Assembly (NCBI RefSeq): GCF_014202495.1
Contig: NZ_JACHHA010000002.1
Location: forward strand, 293,548 to 357,547
Direction of reading: 5' to 3'
Length of the DNA: 64,000 nucleotides
Origin: Cerasibacillus quisquiliarum
Lineage (GTDB): Bacteria; Bacillota; Bacilli; Bacillales; Amphibacillaceae
Positions 55,412 through 64,000 of this stretch are shown one piece after another. Position numbers and translations under genes: made by a program. The notes under the pieces are model-generated. The model was not told the DNA's origin, did no database searches, and saw only the letters and a program-made list of their open reading frames with translations. The number at the start of each line of letters is the position of its first letter. The first letter of the stretch is position 1.

Positions 55412-55902
55412 TGCATATTCCTCCTTACTTTAAAGATAAGGCATGGCAATACATTTTTGTCGGAATGATTATTGGTGGAATCGTGGCTTATTTAATTTTC
55501 ATTTATATGTATAGCGAAATGTATGAACAATTAGTAGAGAAAAACATTGCCCTTGAATCAGAAATCCAAGATGTCAAAAAGCAAAATCAAGCATTGCTAG
55601 AAATTAACGAAGACTTAGAAAAACCTTCTATAGTCGAAACGATAAAAATCAATATTACCAACCCAAAAGAATTAAAGCTCGATTCTCTTCTCGTTCACCA
55701 ACTCGTCGAACTAATAAAAGAAGAAATCGATTCATTAATCGGCAAACCTATTCAACAATTATCCGATAGCGATGATTTATTAATCGCCACGATTGAAAAT
55801 AAGCGTTTCAAATTAAATGATATACAATACCGTTTTGAAGTCGTCAAACTGATTATATCTAAACAAGTTAAAGTTGAAGTTGAAGCATTTTTGATGAAAT
55901 GA
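55411..55902 (+). CDS. ytrI: Sporulation membrane protein YtrI
   Basis: A 163-residue protein with one N-terminal membrane helix (about 14-36), a coiled coil (about 40-70, LVEKNIALESEIQDVKKQNQ) and an alpha/beta C-terminal domain. It matches YtrI, the partner of YtrH in sporulation. It is translationally coupled to ytrH and ends before a terminator. Confidence 0.88.
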   Translation: MHIPPYFKDKAWQYIFVGMIIGGIVAYLIFIYMYSEMYEQLVEKNIALESEIQDVKKQNQALLEINEDLEKPSIVETIKINITNPKELKLDSLLVHQLVELIKEEIDSLIGKPIQQLSDSDDLLIATIENKRFKLNDIQYRFEVVKLIISKQVKVEVEAFLMK

Positions 55903-55965
55903 CATGTAGTGAATGTTATATTTTTTAAAGCAATGCTATACATTTTCTAGATAACAGAAACAATA

Positions 55966-55996
55966 AAAATGCAGTCCATATTTAGACTGCATTTTG
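55966..55996. terminator. Terminator between ytrI and nrnA
   Basis: AAATGCAGTC pairs with GACTGCATTT (55966-55995), loop about 9 nt, A/T runs on both sides. The genes are convergent. Confidence 0.88.
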
Positions 55997-56039
55997 TTAC
56001 AAATCATTTATTAGAATAATCGAAGATATTTAGGCCTGT

Positions 56040-56993
56040 TCACTTATTATTTAAATAGTCACGGCAAGCAGCTTCTATGTCTTTCTTAACAGATTCAGCT
56101 TCATCCCAATGCTTAATAGTAGCTCCTGAAGCTAAAGGATGACCACCACCATTATATTTAGCAGCTATTTTATTAATAACAGGTCCTTTAGAACGTAAGC
56201 GAACACGGATATTGTCCTCTTCCTCAACAAATATCGCCCATGCAACAATTCCGTCAATCTCACCCAATGTGCCTACAATTTGCCCTGTTTCTAGAGCTGT
56301 GATACCGAATTTGTCCAAATCATCTTTCGTCAATTTAATAAAACTAGCACCTGAGTCAGTTAATGTGAAAGTTTGTAAAATATGACCTTTCAAACGAGCC
56401 ACATTTTCTTTTACACGATACATTTCCTCATATAAACTTTCACGGTCAAAATCATATCTGACAAGTTCTCTCACATAAGCAAATGTTTTTTCTGTCGTAC
56501 TAGGAAAGAGAAATCTCCCAGTATCGCCTACAATTCCTGCATAAAGTAAACGTGCTGCTTCTTTTGTCATCTGAAAACCATACTCAGTCGCTTCTCGATA
56601 CCATTCATAAATTAGTTCTGATGTTGAACTCGCATGTGTATCAACCCACTCAACATCACCATATGAATCAACATTTGGATGATGATCGATTTTAATCATT
56701 TTTTCACCGAGTTGATACCGTTCATCATCGATTCTTCCAGTGTTAGCCGTATCACATATAATAATCAATGCTCCTTGAAAAATATCATCTGGAATCTTAT
56801 CCATTTCTAATAAAAATGTATAAGCAGGATCATCTTGACCAACGGCATAAACATTCTTTTCTGGAAATGAATGTTGGATAATCTGCTTTAAAGCACCTTG
56901 AGAGCCAAGTGCATCTGGATCTGGTCGTACATGTCTATGTATAATAATCGTTTCATATGAACGAATCAGCTCAGTAATTAATTTTTTTGGCAT
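56040..56993 (-). CDS. nrnA: Bifunctional oligoribonuclease / pAp phosphatase NrnA
   Basis: DHH-family phosphoesterase that degrades 2-5 nt RNAs and dephosphorylates 3'-phosphoadenosine 5'-phosphate. The 317 residues have the metal motifs HRHVRPDPDALGS, CDTANTGR, DHHPN (motif DHH) and GDTGRF, and the DHHA1 end GGGHPLASGA. GAGGGAG lies before the ATG. In B. subtilis this is ytqI, next to ytpI as here. Confidence 0.95.
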   Translation of the reverse strand: MPKKLITELIRSYETIIIHRHVRPDPDALGSQGALKQIIQHSFPEKNVYAVGQDDPAYTFLLEMDKIPDDIFQGALIIICDTANTGRIDDERYQLGEKMIKIDHHPNVDSYGDVEWVDTHASSTSELIYEWYREATEYGFQMTKEAARLLYAGIVGDTGRFLFPSTTEKTFAYVRELVRYDFDRESLYEEMYRVKENVARLKGHILQTFTLTDSGASFIKLTKDDLDKFGITALETGQIVGTLGEIDGIVAWAIFVEEEDNIRVRLRSKGPVINKIAAKYNGGGHPLASGATIKHWDEAESVKKDIEAACRDYLNNK

Positions 56994-57083
56994 TTATTGT
57001 CTCCCTCTCTATTATCTTTCTGGAAAAGTAATGAAAAACACGATACAATAGACGATAGAATATGAACATTAGGAGTCGATCAT

Positions 57084-57383
57084 ATGGGTGTTATTTTTCC
57101 AATACTAATCGTTATTTCAATTGTATTATATATATATTATAAGGTAGCGATACTGAAAACTAAAGATATTCTCACACAAAAATATTTTAATGGCAGAGCT
57201 CATTCGTGTCTCGGTATTTTTATTTTTACTTTCGGTATCAACCAATACTTATTCTATCAAACAAAGATATCACTCTTCATTGGAATTGTCTTTATATTAA
57301 TTGGCGGCGCACAAATCATTCACGGTTTTAGAGTCGCTAAACATTATAAAAATGAATGGCGTCGTTTAAATCCAGAAGGTTGA
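57084..57383 (+). CDS. ytpI: YtpI-like membrane protein
   Basis: A 99-residue protein with three membrane helices (about 3-21, 43-60 and 64-82) and a charged tail (KHYKNEWRRLNPEG), matching the YtpI family of unknown function. TTAGGAG precedes the ATG. It is divergent from nrnA and convergent with ytoI, as in B. subtilis. Confidence 0.85.
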   Translation: MGVIFPILIVISIVLYIYYKVAILKTKDILTQKYFNGRAHSCLGIFIFTFGINQYLFYQTKISLFIGIVFILIGGAQIIHGFRVAKHYKNEWRRLNPEG

Positions 57384-57410
57384 TAATAGCGACGAATATA
57401 TTTTTAAAAT

Positions 57411-57439
57411 AAAGCAGAGGAACAAGTTCTCTGCTTTTT
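57411..57439 (+). terminator. Terminator after ytpI
   Basis: AAAGCAGAG (57411-57419) pairs with CTCTGCTTT (57429-57437), followed by TTC and further T bases. Confidence 0.85.
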
Positions 57440-57525
57440 CTTATGATAACAATTCATACTATTGTCAGTTACTAGTTTCTATTTGTTTGGACTTTTTTGT
57501 ATGATTTATTTAATGAATTATATTA

Positions 57526-57553
57526 AAGGATTCGCAAAATATTGCGAATCCTT
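57526..57553 (-). terminator. Terminator after ytoI
   Basis: AAGGATTCGCAA (57526-57537) pairs perfectly with TTGCGAATCCTT (57542-57553), loop 4 nt; on the minus strand TTTAATATAATT follows. It lies 9 bp after the ytoI stop. Confidence 0.82.
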
Positions 57554-57561
57554 CCTAAATA

Positions 57562-58863
57562 TTATTTATCCATAATCTGTGCCATGACAAGTGCTTTTCC
57601 TACAAGTTGTTTCTTACAAAAGACATCTACATCAATCTTAGCATACATTCTCCCTGCATCTAAAAGGCGTGGCTTAATGATGATTTCACTATCGATTGGA
57701 ACTGGCTTAAAGAAAAAGACAGATAGATTCTCTACGACTAAATCACCTTTTTGTAAATCATGTAATAGACGACTAGACGCTTCAGTTACAAGCAATGTAA
57801 AAACACCATTTGATAAAGTTCCTAATTGATTCGTCATTTGTGGGAGTATTTTTATTTTAAAGGTCGACTTCTCTTCCCCTACCTGAATGTTTTTTGTAAT
57901 AATATCATCTATCGTTTCACCAATTTGTGGCTGACGTTGAATTTGTTGGAGCGCTTGGATAACATCTTGCCGTGATACAATCCCTTGAATTGTATTCGCT
58001 TGATCTACTACAGGGACTAATTGTATCCCTTCCCACACCATCATATGAGCGACATAAGCAAGAGATGTTTTTTCTTGAACGACAAGCGGCTTCTTTGTCA
58101 TGACTCGTTCAAGAAAAATATCAGGATCATGACCGATGATATCACGTGATGTGACCATTCCTACGACTCGATTGTTCGAATCAAGCACTGGAAATCGTGT
58201 ATGTTTTGTTTTTTGATTTAATGCATACCAGTCACTCACATAATCCTTAACATTTAAAAAATGTGTCTCATCAAATGGCGTCAAAATATCTCCAACAAAA
58301 ACGATTTCTTTTTTTATTAGCTGGTCATAAATTGCTCGATTGATCATCGATGCGACTGTAAATGTGTCATAACTCGTCGACAAGAGTGGAAGTTCCTTCT
58401 CATCTGCTAATTTCTTTATTTCATCTGTTGTATCAAAACCACCTGTTATCAAAACTGCGGCTCCGTCTTTTAAGGCTAACTCTTGAGCATCTACTCGATT
58501 ACCGACTATTAATAATGAATCCTGCTCTGTATAGCGCGCCATTGCGTCAAGCTGCATTGCTCCAATAACAAACTTATTCAATTTTTTGTGTAGACCATCT
58601 CGGCCACCAAGAACTTGTCCATCAACAATATTGATCACTTCAGCAAATGTGAGTTGTTCAAAGTACTCCTTCCGCTTCTTCTCTATCCGAATCGTTCCTA
58701 CACGTTCAATCGTGCTAACAAGACCTTGGTTTTCAGCTTCCTTTATAGCACGATAAGCCGTCCCTTCACTCACATCCATCGTACGAGCAATTAATCGGAC
58801 TGAAATTTTTTCACCAACTGGTAAAGAAGTAATATGTTGTATGATTTGTTCATGTTTCGTCAT
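57562..58863 (-). CDS. ytoI: CBS/DRTGG-domain regulator YtoI
   Basis: Predicted regulatory protein of unknown target. The 433 residues have four parts: an N-terminal winged helix (about 1-65, EGTAYRAIKEAENQGLVST), a DRTGG domain (about 75-185), two CBS motifs (about 195-310, DSNNRVVGMVTSRDI and QGIVSRQDVIQAL), which usually bind adenine nucleotides, and a C-terminal hot-dog thioesterase-like domain. The ATG at 58863 is the usual family start (MTKHEQI); an in-frame TTG upstream is less likely. Confidence 0.9.
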   Translation of the reverse strand: MTKHEQIIQHITSLPVGEKISVRLIARTMDVSEGTAYRAIKEAENQGLVSTIERVGTIRIEKKRKEYFEQLTFAEVINIVDGQVLGGRDGLHKKLNKFVIGAMQLDAMARYTEQDSLLIVGNRVDAQELALKDGAAVLITGGFDTTDEIKKLADEKELPLLSTSYDTFTVASMINRAIYDQLIKKEIVFVGDILTPFDETHFLNVKDYVSDWYALNQKTKHTRFPVLDSNNRVVGMVTSRDIIGHDPDIFLERVMTKKPLVVQEKTSLAYVAHMMVWEGIQLVPVVDQANTIQGIVSRQDVIQALQQIQRQPQIGETIDDIITKNIQVGEEKSTFKIKILPQMTNQLGTLSNGVFTLLVTEASSRLLHDLQKGDLVVENLSVFFFKPVPIDSEIIIKPRLLDAGRMYAKIDVDVFCKKQLVGKALVMAQIMDK

Positions 58864-58932
58864 TAAAACACCAGCTTTCAACTGTGCTAATATTATATCT
58901 ACTAACTAGTATACAGTTGACAAACAAAAAGC

Positions 58933-59160
58933 TCAATCCTTATACAATCTATCCTTAATATATTGTTCCTGTTCCATAATTGGTGGGTCTGATAATTGTA
59001 AAAGGGTAGATAAATTAGCACCAATTACAAGTACTAAAAACAAAAGCCATGCTCCCCAGAAAATTTTTTCAAGTTCAGTTGAAGCGAGTGGAATAACTGG
59101 CCAAGCAAAATATAAGAAAAAACAGGCTAATAATAAGCGTAATACAGCGTAATGTCGCAA
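58933..59160 (-). CDS. Small two-helix membrane protein, unknown
   Basis: A 75-residue protein with helices at about 6-25 (VLRLLLACFFLYFAW) and 34-52 (IFWGAWLLFLVLVIGANL) and a charged tail. I do not recognise it with certainty. The TTG at 59160 is preferred, since AGGAGG lies 8 nt before it and overlaps the alternative in-frame GTG at 59175. It sits between comC and ytoI in the same direction, after its own short intergenic space. Confidence 0.65.
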   Translation of the reverse strand: MRHYAVLRLLLACFFLYFAWPVIPLASTELEKIFWGAWLLFLVLVIGANLSTLLQLSDPPIMEQEQYIKDRLYKD

Positions 59161-59345
59161 AAAATCCCTCCTCACAATTCATACCATAGTATATGAGATA
59201 GAGATTTTTTTATGATTCCTTATTTTACACGAAGTGAAGTCTTATTAATTGTTAACCTAATGCTAAAAATTGCTCTCCTTATCTTTTAAACAAAATACGT
59301 CCAACATAAAAAGTAAAACATAGTTTATAAATGAAGCGAACTGCT

Positions 59346-60104
59346 TTATATAGATACATAGTATAACCAATCTAAGAAAATACTTAATTGTTCCTTCATA
59401 AAATAGACGAGTAATGATGCTATGCCGATAAACGGACCGAATGGAATCGGTTGTTTGCGCTGTAATCTTTGTTTTACCATCATAATTAGTCCATAAATTA
59501 ATCCGAATAACGAAGCAAAAAACAAAGTGAAAAAGACTCCTTTTATCCCGACAAACAAACCAATGACAAAGAAAAGTTTTACATCACCACCGCCCATACC
59601 ACCTTTACTAACAATAGCGATGATAAAAAGTAATAAAAACCCGATCATTGCCGCTACATATGCATTCCACCATGGTTCAGTTTGGATGAAAAGGCGTAAA
59701 ATTATCATAATAATAGAAAAGAACAGCAGTACTTTATTCGGAATAATCATCTTTTCTAAATCCGAAATCGTAATAATGATGACGAGTGAAATAAGTAATA
59801 GAGCGATAAGCAACTCCTTTGACCATCCCACCATTAATGGTGAAATCGTAAAAAGAGTAGCCGTAACACATTCGAATAAAGGATATTTAATAGATATAGT
59901 CATTCCACATGTTTTACATTTTCCGCGTTGATAAATATACGAAAAAACCGGAATTAATTCCCACGCCGTCAGTTGATGATGACAACTGGGACAATGCGAA
60001 CGTGGTGTGACAATCGATTCACCATTTGCTAAACGGATTCCAACTACATTATAGAACGAACCGAGAATAAGACCGAATAGAAAAAGATAAAGTAGGAATT
60101 CCAT
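59346..60104 (-). CDS. comC: Type IV prepilin leader peptidase ComC
   Basis: Membrane aspartic protease that cleaves and N-methylates prepilin-like proteins, needed for competence pseudopili. The 252 residues have the cytoplasmic zinc-type loop with two CxxC pairs (HCPSCHHQ, CKTCGM), the catalytic aspartates in ISDLEKMIIPN and GMGGGDVKLF, and about eight helices. No comG pilin operon lies in the window. Its start is preceded by GGATGTG. Confidence 0.93.
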   Translation of the reverse strand: MEFLLYLFLFGLILGSFYNVVGIRLANGESIVTPRSHCPSCHHQLTAWELIPVFSYIYQRGKCKTCGMTISIKYPLFECVTATLFTISPLMVGWSKELLIALLLISLVIIITISDLEKMIIPNKVLLFFSIIMIILRLFIQTEPWWNAYVAAMIGFLLLFIIAIVSKGGMGGGDVKLFFVIGLFVGIKGVFFTLFFASLFGLIYGLIMMVKQRLQRKQPIPFGPFIGIASLLVYFMKEQLSIFLDWLYYVSI

Positions 60105-60877
60105 TGTTTCACATCCTTTTTATTATAGTCCCATGTGGGCGACGAGGTACTTATTACGATTAAAGTCAAACCTTTTTGGTTTTTTCGATATCTCTTTCGT
60201 TTATTAATCATGTTTGTTCTATCCCATTTTAATAAAATAAATAGTTTGGTACCAATTAATATTTTTGCAAATTACGTTTGGCATTACTTCCTAAAAAATG
60301 TTTTCATCTAATGCATTTCTATAATGTCTGTGAACATTGTAAGCATAATGATTAAAGCGATACAATAAAATCGCTAGTATAACAATAAATTGCTCAAATA
60401 TAATAACGAAATTTGACACAATTGATAGCAGCAAAAAGTAACAATGCCTGTAATAAGGACAAGTAAAAAATTGAATGTGGCATAGTTGATTGAACCTTTT
60501 CTTTTATTTTATTTTTCACAATACATAGCGAGCATAACTAATGTTACTTCGTAGTATCAGAATGTAAATGTCCAATATGAAGAATATTATCGTAATCAGA
60601 TTGCAGTTTATACAGTTATAATATAAGGCGCTTCTACGACTGGACAGATATCACAAAACAAATAAGAGTCGTAAACTGATGACAATAAATAACAAGTATC
60701 TCTCTGTAAGCACATGCTTTTATTTCATTAAATTAATTCATAATGTATATCATTCACAAATATGATATGTTTGACATGCTATAGTAGATATTGCAATGTT
60801 TTTTTCAAAATTAAATAAAAATAATGAAAAAGAGACTTCCATGAATAGGAAATCTCTAAATTCGCTCATATTCTATT
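60105..60877. other. 773-bp stretch without an intact gene
   Basis: AT-rich with short interrupted frames on the minus strand. One, 60211-60044 (55 residues), opens with a basic leader and QKGLTLIVIS, like a prepilin N-terminus, and runs into comC. Two overlapping hydrophobic frames occur at 60483-60395 and about 60460-60291 (ending in HRHYRNALDENIF). No ribosome site or complete family match supports a live gene; degraded genes are possible. The far end holds the ytkL terminator. Confidence 0.5.
60821..60857 (-). terminator. Terminator after ytkL
   Basis: AGAGACTTCC (60831-60840) pairs with GGAAATCTCT (60848-60857) with one mismatch; on the minus strand TTTTTCATTATTTTT follows. Confidence 0.82.
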
Positions 60878-61561
60878 TTATAGTTCAAATACGTCGCCAG
60901 CTTTCATTGCCATACCTTTTCCCGTTCTTACCTTTTTTGCAAATGCTTGTGCGTCCTGTTCAATGACAGGGAATGTATTGTAATGAATCGGAACGACGAT
61001 TTTTGCTTTTACCCAATCAGCAGCAATTAAAGCGTCTTCTGGTCCCATCGTAAAATTATCACCTATTGGAATAAACGCGACATCAATATCATTTAATTCA
61101 CCATACATTTTTAAATCAGAGAAAAGAGCTGTATCACCTAAATGATATAAAGTTTTATCTTCAATCGTCAACAATATACCACCTGGCATCCCTGTGTATA
61201 CAAAAGTATTATCCTCTTCTTGATATGATGAGCCGTGAAAAGCATGTGTAAATTTAACACGCCCAAAATCAAAATCATAGGCGCCACCTAAATTCATCGG
61301 ATGTGTCTTAACACCTTTTAAGCCAAGATATACAGCTAATTCATTTGGAGCAATAACGAGAGCATCATTGCGTTTAGCGATTTCTACTGTATCACCTACA
61401 TGATCATTATGACCATGTGTTAATAAAATCACATCCGCTTCTACAGTATTCGCATCAAGGTCGCATAACTTATTTCCATTAATAAATGGATCAATTAAGA
61501 TCGTATGTGTTTCTGTTACAACTCTTACAACAGAATGTCCATGATATGAAATTTTCATCAT
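60878..61561 (-). CDS. ytkL: Metallo-beta-lactamase-fold hydrolase (UPF0173)
   Basis: Metal-dependent hydrolase of the UPF0173/UlaG-like group; the substrate is unknown. The 227 residues have the metal motif [13 protein letters not shown] near 50-62, then [18 protein letters not shown] and PIHYNTFP for further ligands. GGGAGAG lies before two successive ATG codons (61561 and 61558); either could be used. It is a single-gene unit. Confidence 0.92.
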   Translation of the reverse strand: MMKISYHGHSVVRVVTETHTILIDPFINGNKLCDLDANTVEADVILLTHGHNDHVGDTVEIAKRNDALVIAPNELAVYLGLKGVKTHPMNLGGAYDFDFGRVKFTHAFHGSSYQEEDNTFVYTGMPGGILLTIEDKTLYHLGDTALFSDLKMYGELNDIDVAFIPIGDNFTMGPEDALIAADWVKAKIVVPIHYNTFPVIEQDAQAFAKKVRTGKGMAMKAGDVFEL

Positions 61562-61660
61562 TCATCTCTCCCTTGATATGATATTACTTTAACCATACAT
61601 CAAATAAACCAAAAATGTAAATAAATATCGGCTATTTATTAGCCGATGTTTCAATTAATT

Positions 61661-61706
61661 AAAAAAAGTAAAAGGATCACTTACCAAGATGGGAGATGAT
61701 CCTTTT
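61661..61706 (-). terminator. Terminator after pspA
   Basis: AAAAGGATCA (61670-61679) pairs with TGATCCTTTT (61697-61706); on the minus strand ACTTTTTTTAATT follows. A second hairpin (ATCGGCTA with TAGCCGAT) lies further along near 61627-61647. Confidence 0.85.
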
Positions 61707-61715
61707 ACACATTGA

Positions 61716-62381
61716 TTATTCTTTTCCCATTTTTCTTTTTAAAGCGGCTAATTCATCATCAACTTCGGAATTTAATTCAGCAAATTCATCGTCTAATGTG
61801 CGGCTTTGTATTGATAAATCTTCCGTCGTTTCCGCTTCTGCTTCATATTGCAATACTTTTTCTTCCATTCGCTCAAAGCCAAGTCTTGAATCGTCTCCAC
61901 CGATGGATGACATCGTCCGATTGATTTTCGTTCTTGTTTTAGCAGACTCTGCACGTGCTTTTAAAGAATCTTTCTTCAATCTCATCTGTTGATATTCACG
62001 CTTCATTTCACTAAGCTTATTTTTCAATACTTCTGAATCGGCTTTAGCTTTTTCATAGGATTCTGTTAGTAAAGTAACTTGATTTTCGTATTCTTTTTTA
62101 TCCGCTAAGGCGCGACGTGCTAAATCATCATTACCTGCATCAACTGCTTGCTCAGCTTGCTGTTGACGTTTTTCAACCATTGCCTTTGTATTTTCAAGTT
62201 TTTTTGCTAAGATTTTCTCATTAGCGATTTGCTTAGCCACTCTCTTTTCTGCATCTTTAATATCTTCACCCATATCACGCATAAATTGATCAAGCATTTT
62301 TACTGGATCTTCTGCTTTATCAAGCATTGCATTTAATTCTGAAGCAACAACTGTTTTCATTCTTTTGAAAAATTTAAACAT
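61716..62381 (-). CDS. pspA: Phage shock protein A homologue (PspA/IM30 family)
   Basis: Peripheral membrane protein that assembles on damaged membranes. The 221 residues start with the amphipathic helix MFKFFKRMKTVVASELNAML and continue as a long charged coiled coil (about 25-190). AAGGAGGAA precedes the ATG. The promoter at 62423-62449 looks sigma-W dependent, as is pspA in B. subtilis. Without neighbours of the liaIH or full psp type, the stress trigger is inferred from the promoter. Confidence 0.93.
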   Translation of the reverse strand: MFKFFKRMKTVVASELNAMLDKAEDPVKMLDQFMRDMGEDIKDAEKRVAKQIANEKILAKKLENTKAMVEKRQQQAEQAVDAGNDDLARRALADKKEYENQVTLLTESYEKAKADSEVLKNKLSEMKREYQQMRLKKDSLKARAESAKTRTKINRTMSSIGGDDSRLGFERMEEKVLQYEAEAETTEDLSIQSRTLDDEFAELNSEVDDELAALKRKMGKE

Positions 62382-62422
62382 CTATATTCCTCCTTTTAAT
62401 GATTTGGTTCGTCAATAGGACA

Positions 62423-62449
62423 TACGAAATAGATAGGTAATTTGTTTCA
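62423..62449 (-). promoter_or_regulatory. Sigma-W-type promoter of pspA
   Basis: On the minus strand TGAAAC (62449-62444), 17 bp, then CGTA (62426-62423). Same boxes and spacing as the ysdB promoter. Confidence 0.75.
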
Positions 62450-62589
62450 ATTAAAAAAACAAATCATAATATGATGTTCATTTACAAATCAAAAAATGGA
62501 AGGTGAGTGTACAAGTCACTATCTAAGTTGTAGGGATTATTTTTTAAAAGTTCGTATAGTGCAGGAAAGAAATTGGACAAAGCCTAGTA

Positions 62590-62627
62590 AAAAAGAATTG
62601 AATCAGTCATATAAGTTGATTCAATCC
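62590..62627 (-). terminator. Terminator after ald
   Basis: ATTGAATCA (62597-62605) pairs with TGATTCAAT (62617-62625); on the minus strand TCTTTTTTAC follows. Confidence 0.85.
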
Positions 62628-62667
62628 CTTTGTTCATAATTTGAGTTAAGCTCTCTTATAACACATA

Positions 62668-63786
62668 TTAATTGTTTAACAAGCCTCTAATATCTTTATA
62701 TGCGAGTCCATGTGACTCAGCTACTGCTTGGTATGTCACATGGCCATTATATGTGTTAACTCCTTTTAATAAAGAATCATCACTTAAAACAGCTCCTACG
62801 AAACCTTTATTCGCTATTTGTAATGCGTAAGGAATTGTGACATTTGTTAAACCTATTGTTGACGTACGAGGTACAGCACCAGGCATATTCGCAACGGAAT
62901 AATGGATGACACCGTGTTTAGTGTATGTTGGGTTATCATGAGTTGTCACCCTATCACTCGTTTCAACGATTCCTCCTTGGTCAATTGCAACATCAATAAT
63001 CACTGAGCCTTCTGACATTTGCTTAACCATTTCTTCAGTCACTAACTTCGGTGCACGTGATCCAGGAATAAGTACAGCTCCAATGACAAGATCTGATTCT
63101 GATACTGCTTCTGCAATGTTCATTGGATTTGACATGACTGTTTTTAAGGATGAACCAAAAATATCATCCAATTGTCTTAAACGGTCTGGATTTAAGTCAA
63201 TAATTGTGACATCTGCTCCAAGTCCAACCGCCACTTTAGCTGCATTCGTTCCAACTACTCCACCACCGATGACAGTCACCTTCGCACGTTTAACACCTGG
63301 TATGCCAGCTAATAAAACACCTTTACCACCGTATGTTTTTTCTAAAAATTGTGCCCCTATTTGTGTTGCCATTCTTCCTGCAACCTCACTCATTGGGGTT
63401 AACAAAGGTAATGCACGATTTGGAAGTTGAACGGTTTCATAGGCAATAGCTGTCACTTTTTTTTCTAAAAGTTCTCTCGTTAAACGTGCTTCGTTAGCTA
63501 AATGGAAGTATGTAAAAATTATTTGCCCTTCTTTAAGATGTTCATACTCTTCAGGTAAAGGTTCTTTAACTTTCATAACGAAATCTGTTTCCCAAGCTTC
63601 CTTACTTGTAGCTACAATTGTAGCACCAACTTCACTATACTGTTCATCAGTAAATCCAGATCCTAAGCCTGCACCTGCTTCAATTAACACTTCATGACCG
63701 GCATTTTTTAAACTAACAACGCCAGCCGGTGTCATCGCCACACGATTCTCATGATTCATTATCTCTTTAGGTACCCCGATTTTCAT
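62668..63786 (-). CDS. ald: Alanine dehydrogenase
   Basis: NAD-dependent, reversible deamination of L-alanine to pyruvate and ammonia; used for growth on alanine and in sporulation in B. subtilis. The 372 residues begin [20 protein letters not shown] with the substrate residues of the N-domain, then the Rossmann loop [17 protein letters not shown] near 170-186 and the NAD ribose Asp of ADVTIIDLN. The ATG at 63786 has AAGGAG 11 nt upstream. It is a single-gene unit. Confidence 0.96.
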   Translation of the reverse strand: MKIGVPKEIMNHENRVAMTPAGVVSLKNAGHEVLIEAGAGLGSGFTDEQYSEVGATIVATSKEAWETDFVMKVKEPLPEEYEHLKEGQIIFTYFHLANEARLTRELLEKKVTAIAYETVQLPNRALPLLTPMSEVAGRMATQIGAQFLEKTYGGKGVLLAGIPGVKRAKVTVIGGGVVGTNAAKVAVGLGADVTIIDLNPDRLRQLDDIFGSSLKTVMSNPMNIAEAVSESDLVIGAVLIPGSRAPKLVTEEMVKQMSEGSVIIDVAIDQGGIVETSDRVTTHDNPTYTKHGVIHYSVANMPGAVPRTSTIGLTNVTIPYALQIANKGFVGAVLSDDSLLKGVNTYNGHVTYQAVAESHGLAYKDIRGLLNN

Positions 63787-63905
63787 CTTTACACCGACTC
63801 CTTCTACTATGGGGATAATACCTATTTTATCAAAAACGTGTAAAAATAACATGCCTTACACTTTACTGTAATAAAGATCTTGAAACGTATTGTCAAACTA
63901 TACAA

Positions 63906-63926
63906 GAGGCTGGGACAAAACCCCAG
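63906..63926. repeat. Copy of a GGCTGGGACAAAAC-type intergenic element
   Basis: GAGGCTGGGACAAAACCCCA includes CTGGG and CCCAG as a small stem. I recall closely similar GGCTGGGACAAAAC strings scattered between genes in several Firmicutes; only this copy lies in the window, so repetition cannot be shown here. Confidence 0.45.
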
Positions 63927-63938
63927 TAAATAAAAACT

Positions 63939-63985
63939 AAGGCGTGGGAGCTTACACTAAAAAAGTGTAGGCCCCACGCCTTTTT
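63939..63985. terminator. Long bidirectional terminator at the right edge
   Basis: AAGGCGTGGG pairs with CCCCACGCCTT, and inside it ACACT with AGTGT (63939-63982), with T runs on both strands. It presumably ends a gene to the right of the window, and separates it from the ald promoter. Confidence 0.8.
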
Positions 63986-64000
63986 ATGGTTATTTGAGTA

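Noticed and set aside
59527..59931. Plus-strand frame of 134 codons
   Set aside because: Antisense to comC, whose motifs are clear; no independent evidence.

Overview
The window is a low-GC Firmicutes chromosome segment. Gene order, SpoIIID/sigma-type sporulation genes (sspI, ytrH, ytrI, ytvI, ytxC), T-box leaders and strong AAGGAGG ribosome sites place it in an aerobic, endospore-forming Bacillaceae, probably from the Oceanobacillus/Virgibacillus-like side. It follows the B. subtilis sdh-uvrC-etf-pheST-thrS-polA-citZ-pyk-acc-dnaE block closely. About 60 genes are readable, most on the minus strand. I saw no rRNA, tRNA, CRISPR array, prophage or intact insertion sequence.

Layout. 1-2.5 kb: sdhA (cut by the window edge), sdhC and divergent yslB. 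2.6-10.7 kb: uvrC, trxA, then fatty-acid oxidation (etfA, etfB, fadB, fadR, lcfA) with a near-perfect FadR operator, a 26-residue membrane ORF and a DUF350 gene. 10.7-20.5 kb: mutS2, polX, cvpA, zapA, pheT, pheS with a T-box, and a TrmH-type rRNA methylase. 20.6-24 kb: sspI, a lytic transglycosylase, an M42 peptidase, dut and ysdB behind a sigma-W-like promoter. 24-28.8 kb: the rplT-rpmI-infC operon (AUU start, L20 leader), thrS with a T-box, ytxC. 28.9-39.8 kb: dnaI, dnaB, nrdR, a frameshifted pseudogene, gapB, coaE, mutM, polA, phoR, phoP. 40-50 kb: mdh, icd, citZ, divergent ytvI, fxsA, pyk, pfkA, accA, accD. 50-55 kb: a FadR-subfamily GntR regulator, a decayed malic enzyme gene and dnaE. 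55-64 kb: ytrH, ytrI, nrnA, ytpI, ytoI, a small membrane protein, comC, a gene-poor stretch, ytkL, pspA and ald.

How it works together. The content is core metabolism (beta-oxidation, lower glycolysis, gluconeogenic gapB, TCA cycle, malonyl-CoA synthesis) plus DNA replication and repair, translation and spore/envelope functions. Regulatory sites visible in the DNA fit these roles: FadR before fadR-fadB-etfBA, a cre site before citZ, a CcpN-like site on the gapB promoter, T-boxes before pheS and thrS, an L20 attenuator before infC, sigma-W-like promoters before ysdB and pspA, and a sigma-E-like promoter before ytrHI.

I found no wholly new multi-gene system. The least conventional parts are: (1) the decayed malic enzyme gene exactly where ytsJ sits in B. 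subtilis, headed by a still-perfect GGTGGTCTGACCACC operator and followed by a GntR gene with no ATG/GTG/TTG start; (2) a second pseudogene upstream of nrdR broken by three single-base losses; (3) a 26-residue membrane micro-ORF with a strong ribosome site; (4) a perfect 13-bp palindrome on the predicted sdhCA transcription start.
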